NCBI GenBank assembly: GCA_015060005.1
Contig: SUZI01000002.1
Span: 1 to 64,000 of the forward strand
DNA: 64,000 nucleotides
Origin: Rikenellaceae bacterium
GTDB taxonomy: Bacteria; Bacteroidota; Bacteroidia; Bacteroidales; Rikenellaceae
Direction: 5' to 3'
The position numbers were made by a program, and so were the translations under genes. Under the pieces are notes generated by a model. The model ran no database searches. It had not been told where the DNA came from and saw only the letters and a program-made list of their open reading frames with translations. Below, in pieces: positions 44,741 through 51,931 of the stretch; positions within the stretch are counted from its first letter, which is position 1, and each line of letters opens with the position of its first letter.

Positions 44741-45795
44741 CTCTTACGCTTTTTTCTTCGGCGGGGCTGCGGCTCCTCCTCTGCCTCAACCTCGACAGGT
44801 GTAGTCTGCTCGACAAAATCCCACACTATGCTGTATGCCTGCTCGTTACGCTCCGCCTCGGGCATAGCCTTGGCGAACTTAACAAGGTCGGCATCACGCA
44901 GCACCTCGCCCAAAGTCATAACCAACGCCTGCTCGACCTCGCAACGTCGGAGCGACGAGAGAATCTCCTCGGTGGTCATCTCCATAGCACCCACACCATA
45001 GCGGGCAAGGATATATTGGCGAAGGATGTCGGTGAGCGACGAGTAGTATTGTTTATGCCTCTCTGCCTGCCACAGACGTTGCAGATACAATCGCTCTAAC
45101 TCCTGCTTTGCCACGACGTGAGGTGGCAGAACGGGTGCAGGACGGAACAAATCACCCAGACGCATACCGTAGTGGTGCAGGATGAGGATAGTAGCCCCCA
45201 CCAACAGGGCTATGACCACAACAGCCACCACACCCCACCAGAAATACTCCTCTATCTCCGCGAAGATGAATGGCATATCGGCTTGTGGCTTCAACGTCGA
45301 ATTGATACGGGAGGTGGTGTCTATCTTGAAAGGGTTAGCTATATGCAGCGAGACAGAGTCCGCAGCATAGATGGTATCGAGGATATTCTTGTCGCCATAG
45401 AGCACCTGGGGCAACAGTTTCAAATCGCCCAAGCCAAAAGCGACAAAGGTGTATTGCTTACGCACCTTCTGACGGCGAGCACCCATCTTCAACGTGTCGA
45501 TATGCTCCGCCACAAGCTCCAGGTCGCGTGAGCCATACTCGGGAAACTCTATGAACTCTGCCATATCCTTCTGCACCTCGACGACATAGTCAAACCTGTC
45601 GCCTATGAGTATGCTGTCCTGCAGGAAGTAGCCACTCACCATAAGCGAGTCGCTCAGCTCCTGCTGTGGCTCGGCCGCCTTGTCGACAACGCCCCTCGGG
45701 GAGCAGCCCACAGCAAACGCCGAGAGCACCACAGCCACAAGAGCTATGGCAGCAGCGGAGAGTCGTGCCGAGAAATATTTAGATTGATTGGTCAT
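44737..45795 (-). CDS. BatI/DUF4381-like membrane protein of the Bat operon
   Basis: 352 residues. The N-terminus is a signal or lipoprotein-like segment with AVGC. Residues ~40-160 are a beta-rich periplasmic domain. A single membrane helix follows at ~190-212. The cytoplasmic part contains ELERLYLQRLWQAERHKQYY and a helical bundle (TDILRQYILARYGVGAMEMT) as in DUF4381-like proteins of MoxR operons. The end is strongly basic. It overlaps both neighbours by 4 bp (ATGA), so translation is probably coupled. Exact role unknown. Confidence 0.8.
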   Translation of the reverse strand: MTNQSKYFSARLSAAAIALVAVVLSAFAVGCSPRGVVDKAAEPQQELSDSLMVSGYFLQDSILIGDRFDYVVEVQKDMAEFIEFPEYGSRDLELVAEHIDTLKMGARRQKVRKQYTFVAFGLGDLKLLPQVLYGDKNILDTIYAADSVSLHIANPFKIDTTSRINSTLKPQADMPFIFAEIEEYFWWGVVAVVVIALLVGATILILHHYGMRLGDLFRPAPVLPPHVVAKQELERLYLQRLWQAERHKQYYSSLTDILRQYILARYGVGAMEMTTEEILSSLRRCEVEQALVMTLGEVLRDADLVKFAKAMPEAERNEQAYSIVWDFVEQTTPVEVEAEEEPQPRRRKKRKR

Positions 45796-46676
45796 CGTTG
45801 CTTGAACAATTTTATCAGCTCCTTAACATAGTCGCTGTCGGTGGCTATACGCACCGCATCGACCTTATTACCCTTGAGAAGCATCTCGACAGCGTGCTGC
45901 TGCTCTGCCCAATGGCGTGCATAGTGCTCACGCACACGACGCGACGAGGTGTCAACCCACACCGTCTCGCCACTCTCGGCATCACGCAGCTCTATCATAC
46001 CCACCGCAGGGAGCTCCGCCTCACGCCTGTCGTATATCCCGACGCCCACAAGGTCGTGCTTGCTGGTGGCGACCTTCAGAGCATCCTCCAAAGGTGCATT
46101 GTCCGCCTCGTCGTTCAGGAAGTCGGAGATGATGAAGGCTGTGCAGTGCTTCTTATTCACCGCAGTGAGGTAACGCAGTGCCTCCGAGATGGCGGTACGT
46201 CTTGAGGTGGGCGAGAAACATACCAGTTCGCGTATGATACGCAGCACGTGGCTCTTGCCCTTCTTGGGCGGGATGAACTTCTCTACCCTGTCGGAGAAGA
46301 AGATGCAGCCTACCTTATCGTTGTTGCTCGCCGCCGAGAAGGCTATCACAGCCGCTATCTCGGTAGCCATCTGTCGCTTGAAACGCTCCGAGGTACCGAA
46401 GAGGTTGGAGCCGCTGACATCGACCAGAAGCATCATAGTGAGCTCACGCTCCTCCTCGTAGACCTTCACATAGGGCTTCGATGAGCGGGCGGTAACATTC
46501 CAGTCGATATCTCTTACGTCGTCGCCCGCACGATAGTCCCTCACCTCCGAGAACGACATACCGCGTCCACGAAAGGCTGTGTGGTACTTACCCGCGAAAA
46601 TCTCTCGCGAGAGCCCTCGGGTCTTAATCTCTATCTTACGTATACGACTGAGGATATCGTGCTCGCTCTGCTGCAT
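45792..46676 (-). CDS. DUF58 domain protein of the MoxR-Bat operon
   Basis: 294 residues, cytoplasmic. The DUF58 signature FSEVRDYRAGDDVRDIDWNV lies at ~45-65, followed by a VWA-like part with LLVDVSGSN. DUF58 proteins link the MoxR ATPase to the VWA proteins. I chose ATG 46674-46676; a GTG one codon upstream is also possible. It is 4 bp after the moxR stop and overlaps the next gene by 4 bp. Confidence 0.9.
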   Translation of the reverse strand: MQQSEHDILSRIRKIEIKTRGLSREIFAGKYHTAFRGRGMSFSEVRDYRAGDDVRDIDWNVTARSSKPYVKVYEEERELTMMLLVDVSGSNLFGTSERFKRQMATEIAAVIAFSAASNNDKVGCIFFSDRVEKFIPPKKGKSHVLRIIRELVCFSPTSRRTAISEALRYLTAVNKKHCTAFIISDFLNDEADNAPLEDALKVATSKHDLVGVGIYDRREAELPAVGMIELRDAESGETVWVDTSSRRVREHYARHWAEQQHAVEMLLKGNKVDAVRIATDSDYVKELIKLFKQR

Positions 46677-46680
46677 CACG

Positions 46681-47679
46681 CTATGGTACTATTACGTTGT
46701 TGAGAATCTCGGTTATTATCTGCTCCGAAGTGATGTTCTCCGCCTCAGCCTCGTAGGTCAGACCTATACGATGACGCAACACATCGTGGCAGACAGCACG
46801 CACATCCTCGGGGATGACGTAGCCACGACGCGAGATGAAGGCGTAGGCACGTGCCGCCTTTGCCAATGCTATGCTGGCACGTGGCGAGCCACCGTAGGCT
46901 ATCATCTGACGCAGGTTCTCCAAGCCATACTCCGCAGGCTCGCGTGTGGCGAAGATGATGTCGATGATATATTTCTCAATCTTCTCGTCCATATATACAT
47001 CCTCGACAACCTTACGTGCCGCGATGATATGCTCGGGCGTGATGACCTTCTGCACCTGGGGCATACCTGCTCCCGAGAGGTTCATACGGACAATCTCTCG
47101 CTCCTCCTGCTTCTGCGGATATGATATCTTCGCCTTGAGCATAAAACGGTCGACCTGTGCCTCGGGCAGAGGGTATGTTCCCTCCTGCTCCAATGGGTTT
47201 TGTGTCGCCAGCACCAAGAATGGCGATGGCAGGGCGTAGGTCTCGTCGCCAATGGTTACCTGCTGCTCCTGCATAGCCTCCAACAGTGCACTCTGCACCT
47301 TGGCAGGCGAACGGTTAATCTCATCGGCGAGGATGAAGTTGGCAAAGATAGGGCCCTTGCGGACAACGAAATCCTCACTCTTCTGCGAGTAGATGAGCGT
47401 ACCTACAAGGTCGGCAGGCAGCAAGTCGGGCGTAAACTGTATACGCGAGAAGTCGGCATCAATAGCCTTGGCAAGAGTGGTGATAGCCAACGTCTTAGCC
47501 AAGCCTGGCACACCCTCCAGCAGGATGTGGCCATTGGTCAGCAGACCTATAAGCAGGGTGTCCACGAGGTGGCTCTGACCCACGATGACCTTCGACATCT
47601 CCTGACGCAGCGTCTGCACAAAGAGACTCTCACGCTCGATACGCTCGTTAAGTTCACGAATGTTAATTACTTCACTCAT
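46681..47679 (-). CDS. moxR: MoxR-family AAA+ ATPase
   Basis: 332 residues. Walker A-like GVPGLAKT, Walker B ILADEINRSPAKVQSALLEA, sensor 1 ATQNPLEQEGTYPLPEAQVD and the C-terminal AAA lid (SPRASIALAKAARAYAFISR) are all present. MoxR acts as a chaperone-like ATPase with VWA partners. The start is ATG 47677-47679 (MSEVINIRELNERI); the upstream reading frame is not MoxR-like. It heads the moxR-DUF58-BatI-BatC-BatA-BatB operon. A possible -7 element TATATTTG lies at 47901-47908 on the minus strand. Confidence 0.95.
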   Translation of the reverse strand: MSEVINIRELNERIERESLFVQTLRQEMSKVIVGQSHLVDTLLIGLLTNGHILLEGVPGLAKTLAITTLAKAIDADFSRIQFTPDLLPADLVGTLIYSQKSEDFVVRKGPIFANFILADEINRSPAKVQSALLEAMQEQQVTIGDETYALPSPFLVLATQNPLEQEGTYPLPEAQVDRFMLKAKISYPQKQEEREIVRMNLSGAGMPQVQKVITPEHIIAARKVVEDVYMDEKIEKYIIDIIFATREPAEYGLENLRQMIAYGGSPRASIALAKAARAYAFISRRGYVIPEDVRAVCHDVLRHRIGLTYEAEAENITSEQIITEILNNVIVP

Positions 47680-47982
47680 AGTGTTGTTGTTTAGTAGGCT
47701 CCACAGAGCCACGCTATTACTATTTTTTGTTAACTCTTTTCGTTTCTTGCTCGGTGCGGCTGCAGTCATTGACGAGGGGTAACATCCCCAAATAGTTGGG
47801 CTTTGAACTCCCCTGCTTTCGTAAGTATGAGCCACGCTACTTTTGCCGACAGAGCCTCGCTACCGCACAGAGATAAACGCACATAGTGCGTATTATATTG
47901 CAAATATACGATTAAAATTTGAATTAAAGGCGAGAAAAGAGGATTAAAGGATGTTAAGCTAAAGCAATTTTGAAATTATAAA

Positions 47983-48030
47983 AACGTCATTCCCCGACTT
48001 GCACAGCAAGGCGAAGGGAATCCACAGCTT
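47983..48030 (+). repeat. Family B REP-like palindrome, copy 3
   Basis: ACGTCATTCCCCGA, hairpin CTTGC-aca-GCAAG, GCGAAGGGAATCCAC. The stem differs from other copies but still pairs. No gene is attached. Confidence 0.85.
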
Positions 48031-48048
48031 ACGCAATTCAAAATTCAC

Positions 48049-48131
48049 GGCTGCGAGTAAGCGAGGGCAGATTCAAGCTCGCTTGAGCTATGCCGAGCGA
48101 GAGCAACTAAGGGAAGGCATTAGCCTTGCCA
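48049..48131 (+). repeat. Family C repeat, copy 2
   Basis: Starts GGCTGCGAGTAAGCGAGG as in copy 1. The terminal hairpin reads AAGGC-ATTA-GCCTT instead of AAGACC-TTTA-GGTCTT, a compensated change on both arms. Confidence 0.85.
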
Positions 48132-48187
48132 AAATTCAAGCTCGCTCTTGCAGAGCTCTGCAATTCAAAATTAAGTTTTGGTGGTAA

Positions 48188-48297
48188 AGGACACTAAAGG
48201 ATATTAACGGATATTAAAGGATATTAACGTCTTCTGCATAAATCTATCATTGGGACTTTAGTAACCGTTAATAACCCTTAATTACCCTTAGTAACCC
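48188..48297. repeat. Family A repeat, copy 4 (two-armed palindromic form)
   Basis: Four 10-bp units (aggacactaa to aggatattaa, 48188-48227), a centre with CGTCTTCTGC, ATCTATCATTGGGACTT, then four inverted units (ttagtaaccg, ttaataaccc, ttaattaccc, ttagtaaccc, 48258-48297). It is the reverse complement of copy 7 at 56042. Confidence 0.88.
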
Positions 48298-48541
48298 TCT
48301 CCAAAAAGTGTCGTGGGTAGTCTTTACTACCCACAAATCATTAACAGTGTTATAACATTGTGAATAAAAACCGAACTGCTTTTCTTCTATAATCCACTGA
48401 AAATAGGGAATTTAGTGAGCTTTGGGATTTTGGAGATTTTTGTGAGAAATATCAAAAAAACACTAACAATGTTATAACAATGTAAGTAAAAAATCACTTA
48501 CTCATTGCTTATTAGCTGAAGCTCTTTGTTGATTAAACAAA

Positions 48542-48576
48542 ACAAGGCTGTCCAACAAAAACTTTGTCAGACAACC
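48542..48576 (-). terminator. Possible terminator after the HU gene
   Basis: Minus-strand imperfect hairpin AAGGTTGTCTGAC / GGACAGCCTT followed by GTTTTGTTT. The stem is 8-9 bp with mismatches. It lies 49 bp past the HU stop. Confidence 0.45.
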
Positions 48577-48624
48577 TTCTGTTGTGTGTGTGATGTGTTA
48601 GCCGCTATCCGCTGTTGCAGGGCT

Positions 48625-48885
48625 CTACTTGATACCCGTACTTGAGCGGAACTTCACGCTGCGACGTGCTGAGATACGTACTTTCTCGCCTGTGCGAGGG
48701 TTACGACCAATACGTTCTGCGGTGTTGATTACAGAGAAGACGCCAAATCCGGAAATAACAACTTTCTCTCCTTTGTCGAGGGTCTGCTCGGTAATATCGA
48801 ACAGAGTATCAACAATCTTCTTAATCTCACTCTTTGGCACAGTCGATGTCTCGGCTATTGCGTTTACTAATTGTGATTTGTTCAT
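48625..48885 (-). CDS. HU family DNA-binding protein
   Basis: An 86-residue HU/IHF-fold histone-like protein, normal length. It begins MNKSQLVNAIAETSTVPKSE and has the DNA-minor-groove arm motif GRNPRTGEKVRI followed by SARRSVKFRSS. It binds and bends DNA in the nucleoid. It is a single-gene transcript with its own promoter (TTG at 48970, TATTTTTG at 48943, minus strand). Several HU paralogues are usual in this phylum, so no allele name is given. Confidence 0.95.
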   Translation of the reverse strand: MNKSQLVNAIAETSTVPKSEIKKIVDTLFDITEQTLDKGEKVVISGFGVFSVINTAERIGRNPRTGEKVRISARRSVKFRSSTGIK

Positions 48886-48942
48886 AAAGTAAATTTGTAG
48901 GGTTAGTTTCGCAATTCGCCATTACAGGGTGGGTTGTAGTTA

Positions 48943-48972
48943 CAAAAATAGAGATAAAATTTTAATATGCAA
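48943..48972 (-). promoter_or_regulatory. Promoter of the HU gene
   Basis: Minus strand TTG (48970-48972), 19 bp, TATTTTTG (48943-48950), fitting TTG-N19..21-TAnnTTTG. This implies a ~50-base leader. Confidence 0.65.
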
Positions 48973-49043
48973 ATTATTTCGCCCTTTTTTTCGTTGATTT
49001 ATAGGGTGTTAAGATGTCAAAGAGTAAAAATCTTGCAAAAATA

Positions 49044-49075
49044 TTTGGTAGAATCATTTTTCTGTTCTACTTTTG
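49044..49075 (+). promoter_or_regulatory. Promoter of tRNA-Ser
   Basis: TTTG (49044-49047), 20 bp, TACTTTTG (49068-49075), ending 5 bp before the mature tRNA 5' end. Confidence 0.8.
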
Positions 49076-49080
49076 TGCCC

Positions 49081-49165
49081 GGAGAGGTGGCAGAGTGGTC
49101 GATTGCGGCGGTCTTGAAAACCGTTGAGCTGCGAGGCTCCGGGGGTTCGAATCCCTCCCTCTCCG
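49081..49165 (+). tRNA. tRNA-Ser (anticodon UGA)
   Basis: 85 bases without an encoded CCA. Acceptor GGAGAGG (49081-49087) pairs with CCTCTCC (49158-49164), with discriminator G. The anticodon arm CGGT-CTTGAAA-ACCG carries TGA. A long variable arm (class II) and the T-loop GTTCGAATC are present. It reads UCA and other UCN codons. A strong promoter lies upstream and a hairpin-plus-T7 terminator downstream. Confidence 0.97.
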
Positions 49166-49170
49166 CATCA

Positions 49171-49320
49171 AGCGGAAAAATAGAGATAGACGGGTTGTGA
49201 TTTTTATCACAACCTTTTTTTATGCAATCTGGGGCACTTCCGAATTTATTCGAGAGTGCCCTCTATTGCATAAAAGGTGTGTGGTCGTCGACCACTAATG
49301 TCTATCTCTATTTTTCCGCT
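49171..49320. repeat. 150-bp element with perfect 21-bp terminal inverted repeats and nested hairpins
   Basis: AGCGGAAAAATAGAGATAGA plus C (49171-49191) is exactly inverted at 49300-49320. Inside are three hairpins: GGTTGTGAT/ATCACAACC with T7 (49193-49221), a long one with ATGCAAT/ATTGCAT, GGGCACT/AGTGCCC and CGAAT/ATTCG (49222-49271), and GTGGTC-gtc-GACCAC (49281-49295). The RNA would fold as a four-way junction. It is MITE-like or a structured RNA. Confidence 0.8.
49193..49221 (+). terminator. Intrinsic terminator after tRNA-Ser
   Basis: GGTTGTGAT-TTTT-ATCACAACC followed by seven Ts, 28 bp after the tRNA. It is embedded in the inverted-repeat element. Confidence 0.9.
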
Positions 49321-49511
49321 TGCAAATTAAGGAGTAAAGGGAAAGGCGACCGCAGGGAGCCAATCCCTCCCGTTTTCAAGTACCGCCTGTTGGCGAGATT
49401 GATGCTTTTTTCCACCACAGGTCTGGCTGTAAAAAAGCATCTACCTGCGGCAAAACGCATTTTGCCTTCGGTTGCGGCGGTCAATGTAGTGGGCACGACA
49501 TTAAAGTACTT

Positions 49512-49529
49512 ACATTGTTATAACAATGT
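49512..49529. repeat. 18-bp perfect palindrome ACATTGTT-ATAACAATGT type
   Basis: ACATTGTTATAACAATGT, identical to 61471-61488 and similar to 48341-48362 and 48463-48482. It could be a regulator site or a small hairpin; unknown. Confidence 0.7.
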
Positions 49530-49552
49530 TAATGTTTTTGGGAGCAGACAAA

Positions 49553-49613
49553 GGGTATTAAAGGTTATTAAGGGTAACTGAAGGAAATTAAAGGACACTA
49601 AAGTCTACGGCTG
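49553..49613. repeat. Family A repeat, copy 5
   Basis: Five imperfect 10-bp units (ggtattaaa, ggttattaag, ggtaactgaa, ggaaattaaa, ggacactaaa) followed by GTCTACGGCTGA. One-armed. Confidence 0.75.
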
Positions 49614-49821
49614 AAGAGTATTCACCCTTTTTCCCTGAAAAAATTTCAAACCTCTCATTTGCCGAAGGTTTTGTAGTTTTTGGGTGGGGGAGTGCGTCTA
49701 ATAGGCAGGGTGGCACAACAAGCAAGGGCGGCACAACAAGCAGGGCAGCACAACAACCACAAACAAGCGGGGTCGCACAACAAACAAGCAGGGTGGTGCG
49801 TTGCTTAAGTTGCAGAGATTG

Positions 49822-49853
49822 TTGCGTAAAACGCTAAAAATTAATTATCTTTG
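49822..49853 (+). promoter_or_regulatory. Promoter of sppA
   Basis: TTG (49822-49824), 21 bp, TATCTTTG (49846-49853). The start codon is 44 bp downstream. Confidence 0.75.
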
Positions 49854-49897
49854 CTTGGGTGTTTACCTTTTATACTATTTTGCGATAAAATATTAAA

Positions 49898-51886
49898 ATG
49901 ACAGATATGGAAGAGAACAAGATTCAGGACGTAGAGCCTACCGTAACAGAGCCTCAGAGTGAGCAGCCTCAGGTTGCCGCAGAGAACAATGTCGAGCCAA
50001 AGGCCCAAGAGCCTAAAGCAGAGGTGGTTGCAGAGCCTCAAGCTGCACCACAGTGTGAGCCACAAGCCGCACCACAGACGCCTCTCGCACCACCTGTGAT
50101 GGTGCAGCCACGTCGCTCGAGCGGCATATTTCTGAAGGTTTTCCTCGCCTCGCTATTGGCGTTGGTGGCATTTGCCATAGTGAAGATATTCTTCTGGGGT
50201 GCCATCATAGCTTCGCTCTTTGCCGAGGAGCCGATAGAGGTGCCCGATAGTGCCATACTGCGTATAGATATGAAGGAGGCGATAGCCGACGCCCCATCGC
50301 GTAACCCTATGGGTAACTTCGACATAACGACGATGAGCATAGCTCCACAGATGACGTTGCTCAACGCCCTGACTGCCATAGACGCAGCCAAGAGCGACCC
50401 TCGCATAAAAGCCATCTACATCAACACCACAGGTATGGGTGGTGCGTCGATAGCGGCGTTGGAGGAGCTGCGTGAGGCTATAGTAGCCTTCCGCGAGAGC
50501 GGCAAATTGGTGGTAGCGTACAACAACGTATACGACCAGGCATCGTATTTCTTGGCATCGGCCGCCGACGAGGTATTCATCCACCCCGAGGGCACATTCA
50601 ACTGGATAGGTCTCTCGCTCAACACGATGTTCTACACGGGGCTTATCGAAAAGTTAGGTGTCGAGATTGACATCCTACGCCCTACGGTATGCCGCTACAA
50701 GAGTGCCGTAGAGCCATTCTTCCTCAAGAAGCTCTCGGCAGAGAACCGCGAGCAGATGCAGACTATGGCTGACGACATCTGGGAGGTGATACTCGGTGCG
50801 GTGAGCGAGTCTCGTGGGATAGAGCCTGCACAGCTCAACGCCTATGCCGACAACCTCGCAGCGATATTGCCTCAGGAGGCTGTGGAGATAGGTATGGTCG
50901 ATGGTGTGAAGTATGCCGACCAGATGGAGGCTTACTTCCAGGCTAAGTTAGGCGTGGTGGCTGACGACGCAATGATTTCGCTCGGCACCTACGCCCAGAC
51001 AGTATCGCTCAAGAGCGACGACCCTGCGAAGCAGATAGCGATAATATATGCCAACGGAAATGTTGTCGATGGCAACGGTCCCGAGGATGCGGTATATGGC
51101 GATGCACTCGCAGCCCTGCTCAAGGAGGCACGCGAGGATAAGGCTATAAAGGCGGTCGTGGTGCGTGTCAACTCGCCTGGTGGCAGTGCCCTCGCATCGG
51201 ATATCATCTGGCGTGAGATGACGCTCCTGCAGCAGCAGAAGCCTGTGGTGGTCTCTATGGGAGAGTATGCTGCCAGCGGCGGATACTACATATCAGCCCC
51301 TGCCGACGCCATCATAGCCAACCGCACAACACTCACCGGCTCGATAGGTGTCTTCGGCATACTGCCAAGCCTGGGCAATGCGTTGGAGCAGAACTTGGGC
51401 ATCACATTAGACGGTGTGAAGACCAACCAGAGCAGTGCTATGGGGTCGGGCTTTGAGCCGCTGAGCAAGACGGAGCATAAGGCTATGATGCGTAGCGTAG
51501 ACCGCGTATATGAGCGTTTCACCTCGCTCGTTGCCGAGGGACGTAACCTCACCATAGAGCAGGTATACGACATTGCCGAGGGACGCGTGTGGACAGGTAA
51601 GCGAGCTGTGGAGATAGGTCTGGCAGATATGAACGGAGGACTCTACACCGCCATAGGCTATGCAGCCAGCGTTGCCAACTTGGGTACGTCGTACCAGATT
51701 ATAGAGCTCACCGACGTGGACTTTGCTCTGGCGGCTATGATGGGCTCACTCTCGGCTGATGTCGAGCAGAGCCTCTACAACACCCTCCCTGCAGCCGAGG
51801 CTGTGAAGGATATGTGGCACGCCAAGCAGATGCTCACCGAGGGTGGCGTATACACATTGTGTCCGCTGAGCGTTGAGATTAAGTAA
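49898..51886 (+). CDS. sppA: Signal peptide peptidase SppA, 67K type
   Basis: A 662-residue membrane serine peptidase with duplicated S49 domains. Residues 1-75 are a Pro/Glu/Ala-rich cytoplasmic lead, with one membrane helix at ~78-105. The catalytic Lys is K268 in CRYKSAVEPFF of the first half, and the nucleophile is S460 in EYAASGGYYISAPAD of the second half; NSPGGSALASD is the oxyanion region. SppA degrades left-over signal peptides in the membrane. The start is ATG 49898, with a second ATG three codons on. The long N-terminal low-complexity lead is unusual. The caspase-like gene starts 45 bp later. Confidence 0.94.
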   Translation: MTDMEENKIQDVEPTVTEPQSEQPQVAAENNVEPKAQEPKAEVVAEPQAAPQCEPQAAPQTPLAPPVMVQPRRSSGIFLKVFLASLLALVAFAIVKIFFWGAIIASLFAEEPIEVPDSAILRIDMKEAIADAPSRNPMGNFDITTMSIAPQMTLLNALTAIDAAKSDPRIKAIYINTTGMGGASIAALEELREAIVAFRESGKLVVAYNNVYDQASYFLASAADEVFIHPEGTFNWIGLSLNTMFYTGLIEKLGVEIDILRPTVCRYKSAVEPFFLKKLSAENREQMQTMADDIWEVILGAVSESRGIEPAQLNAYADNLAAILPQEAVEIGMVDGVKYADQMEAYFQAKLGVVADDAMISLGTYAQTVSLKSDDPAKQIAIIYANGNVVDGNGPEDAVYGDALAALLKEAREDKAIKAVVVRVNSPGGSALASDIIWREMTLLQQQKPVVVSMGEYAASGGYYISAPADAIIANRTTLTGSIGVFGILPSLGNALEQNLGITLDGVKTNQSSAMGSGFEPLSKTEHKAMMRSVDRVYERFTSLVAEGRNLTIEQVYDIAEGRVWTGKRAVEIGLADMNGGLYTAIGYAASVANLGTSYQIIELTDVDFALAAMMGSLSADVEQSLYNTLPAAEAVKDMWHAKQMLTEGGVYTLCPLSVEIK

Positions 51887-51931
51887 GAATATTCAAAATT
51901 TAGTTTTTCAGTTATATAATATAAGTGTTCT

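Larger units (their letters stand above)
47680..48624. other. 945-bp gene-free region between moxR and HU
   Basis: Holds a ~220-bp stretch that may be a moxR leader with small hairpins (ACGCAC-ata-GTGCGT near 47878-47892), a family B palindrome (47983), a family C element (48049), a two-armed family A element (48188), a GTGGGTAG/CTACCCAC hairpin (48313-48334), two AACANTGTTATAACANTGT palindrome-like sites (48341, 48463), and the HU terminator. No credible protein gene: the short readings here run through repeats. Confidence 0.8.
49166..49821. other. Gene-free region between tRNA-Ser and the sppA promoter
   Basis: Contains a 150-bp inverted-repeat element (49171-49320), further hairpins (GATGCTTTTTT/AAAAAAGCATC at 49401-49441; GGCAAAA-cgca-TTTTGCC at 49449-49466), short matches to tRNA-Ser, an 18-bp palindrome (49512-49529), a family A arm (49553) and GGGTGGCACAACAAGCA-like short direct repeats near 49710-49800. 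Short reading frames exist on both strands (for example 62 codons at 49308-49496, minus), but none is recognisable. Confidence 0.7.

Noticed and set aside
47999..48187. 62-codon plus-strand reading frame
   Set aside because: It runs through family B, C and F repeats and has no recognisable product.
49081..49320. Integrated prophage or conjugative element at tRNA-Ser
   Set aside because: No integrase gene and no direct repeat of the tRNA 3' end bounding an island.
49222..49581. 119-codon plus-strand frame and 62-codon minus-strand frame beside tRNA-Ser
   Set aside because: Both overlap the inverted-repeat element and hairpins; no start signal or family. Kept only as part of the described region.
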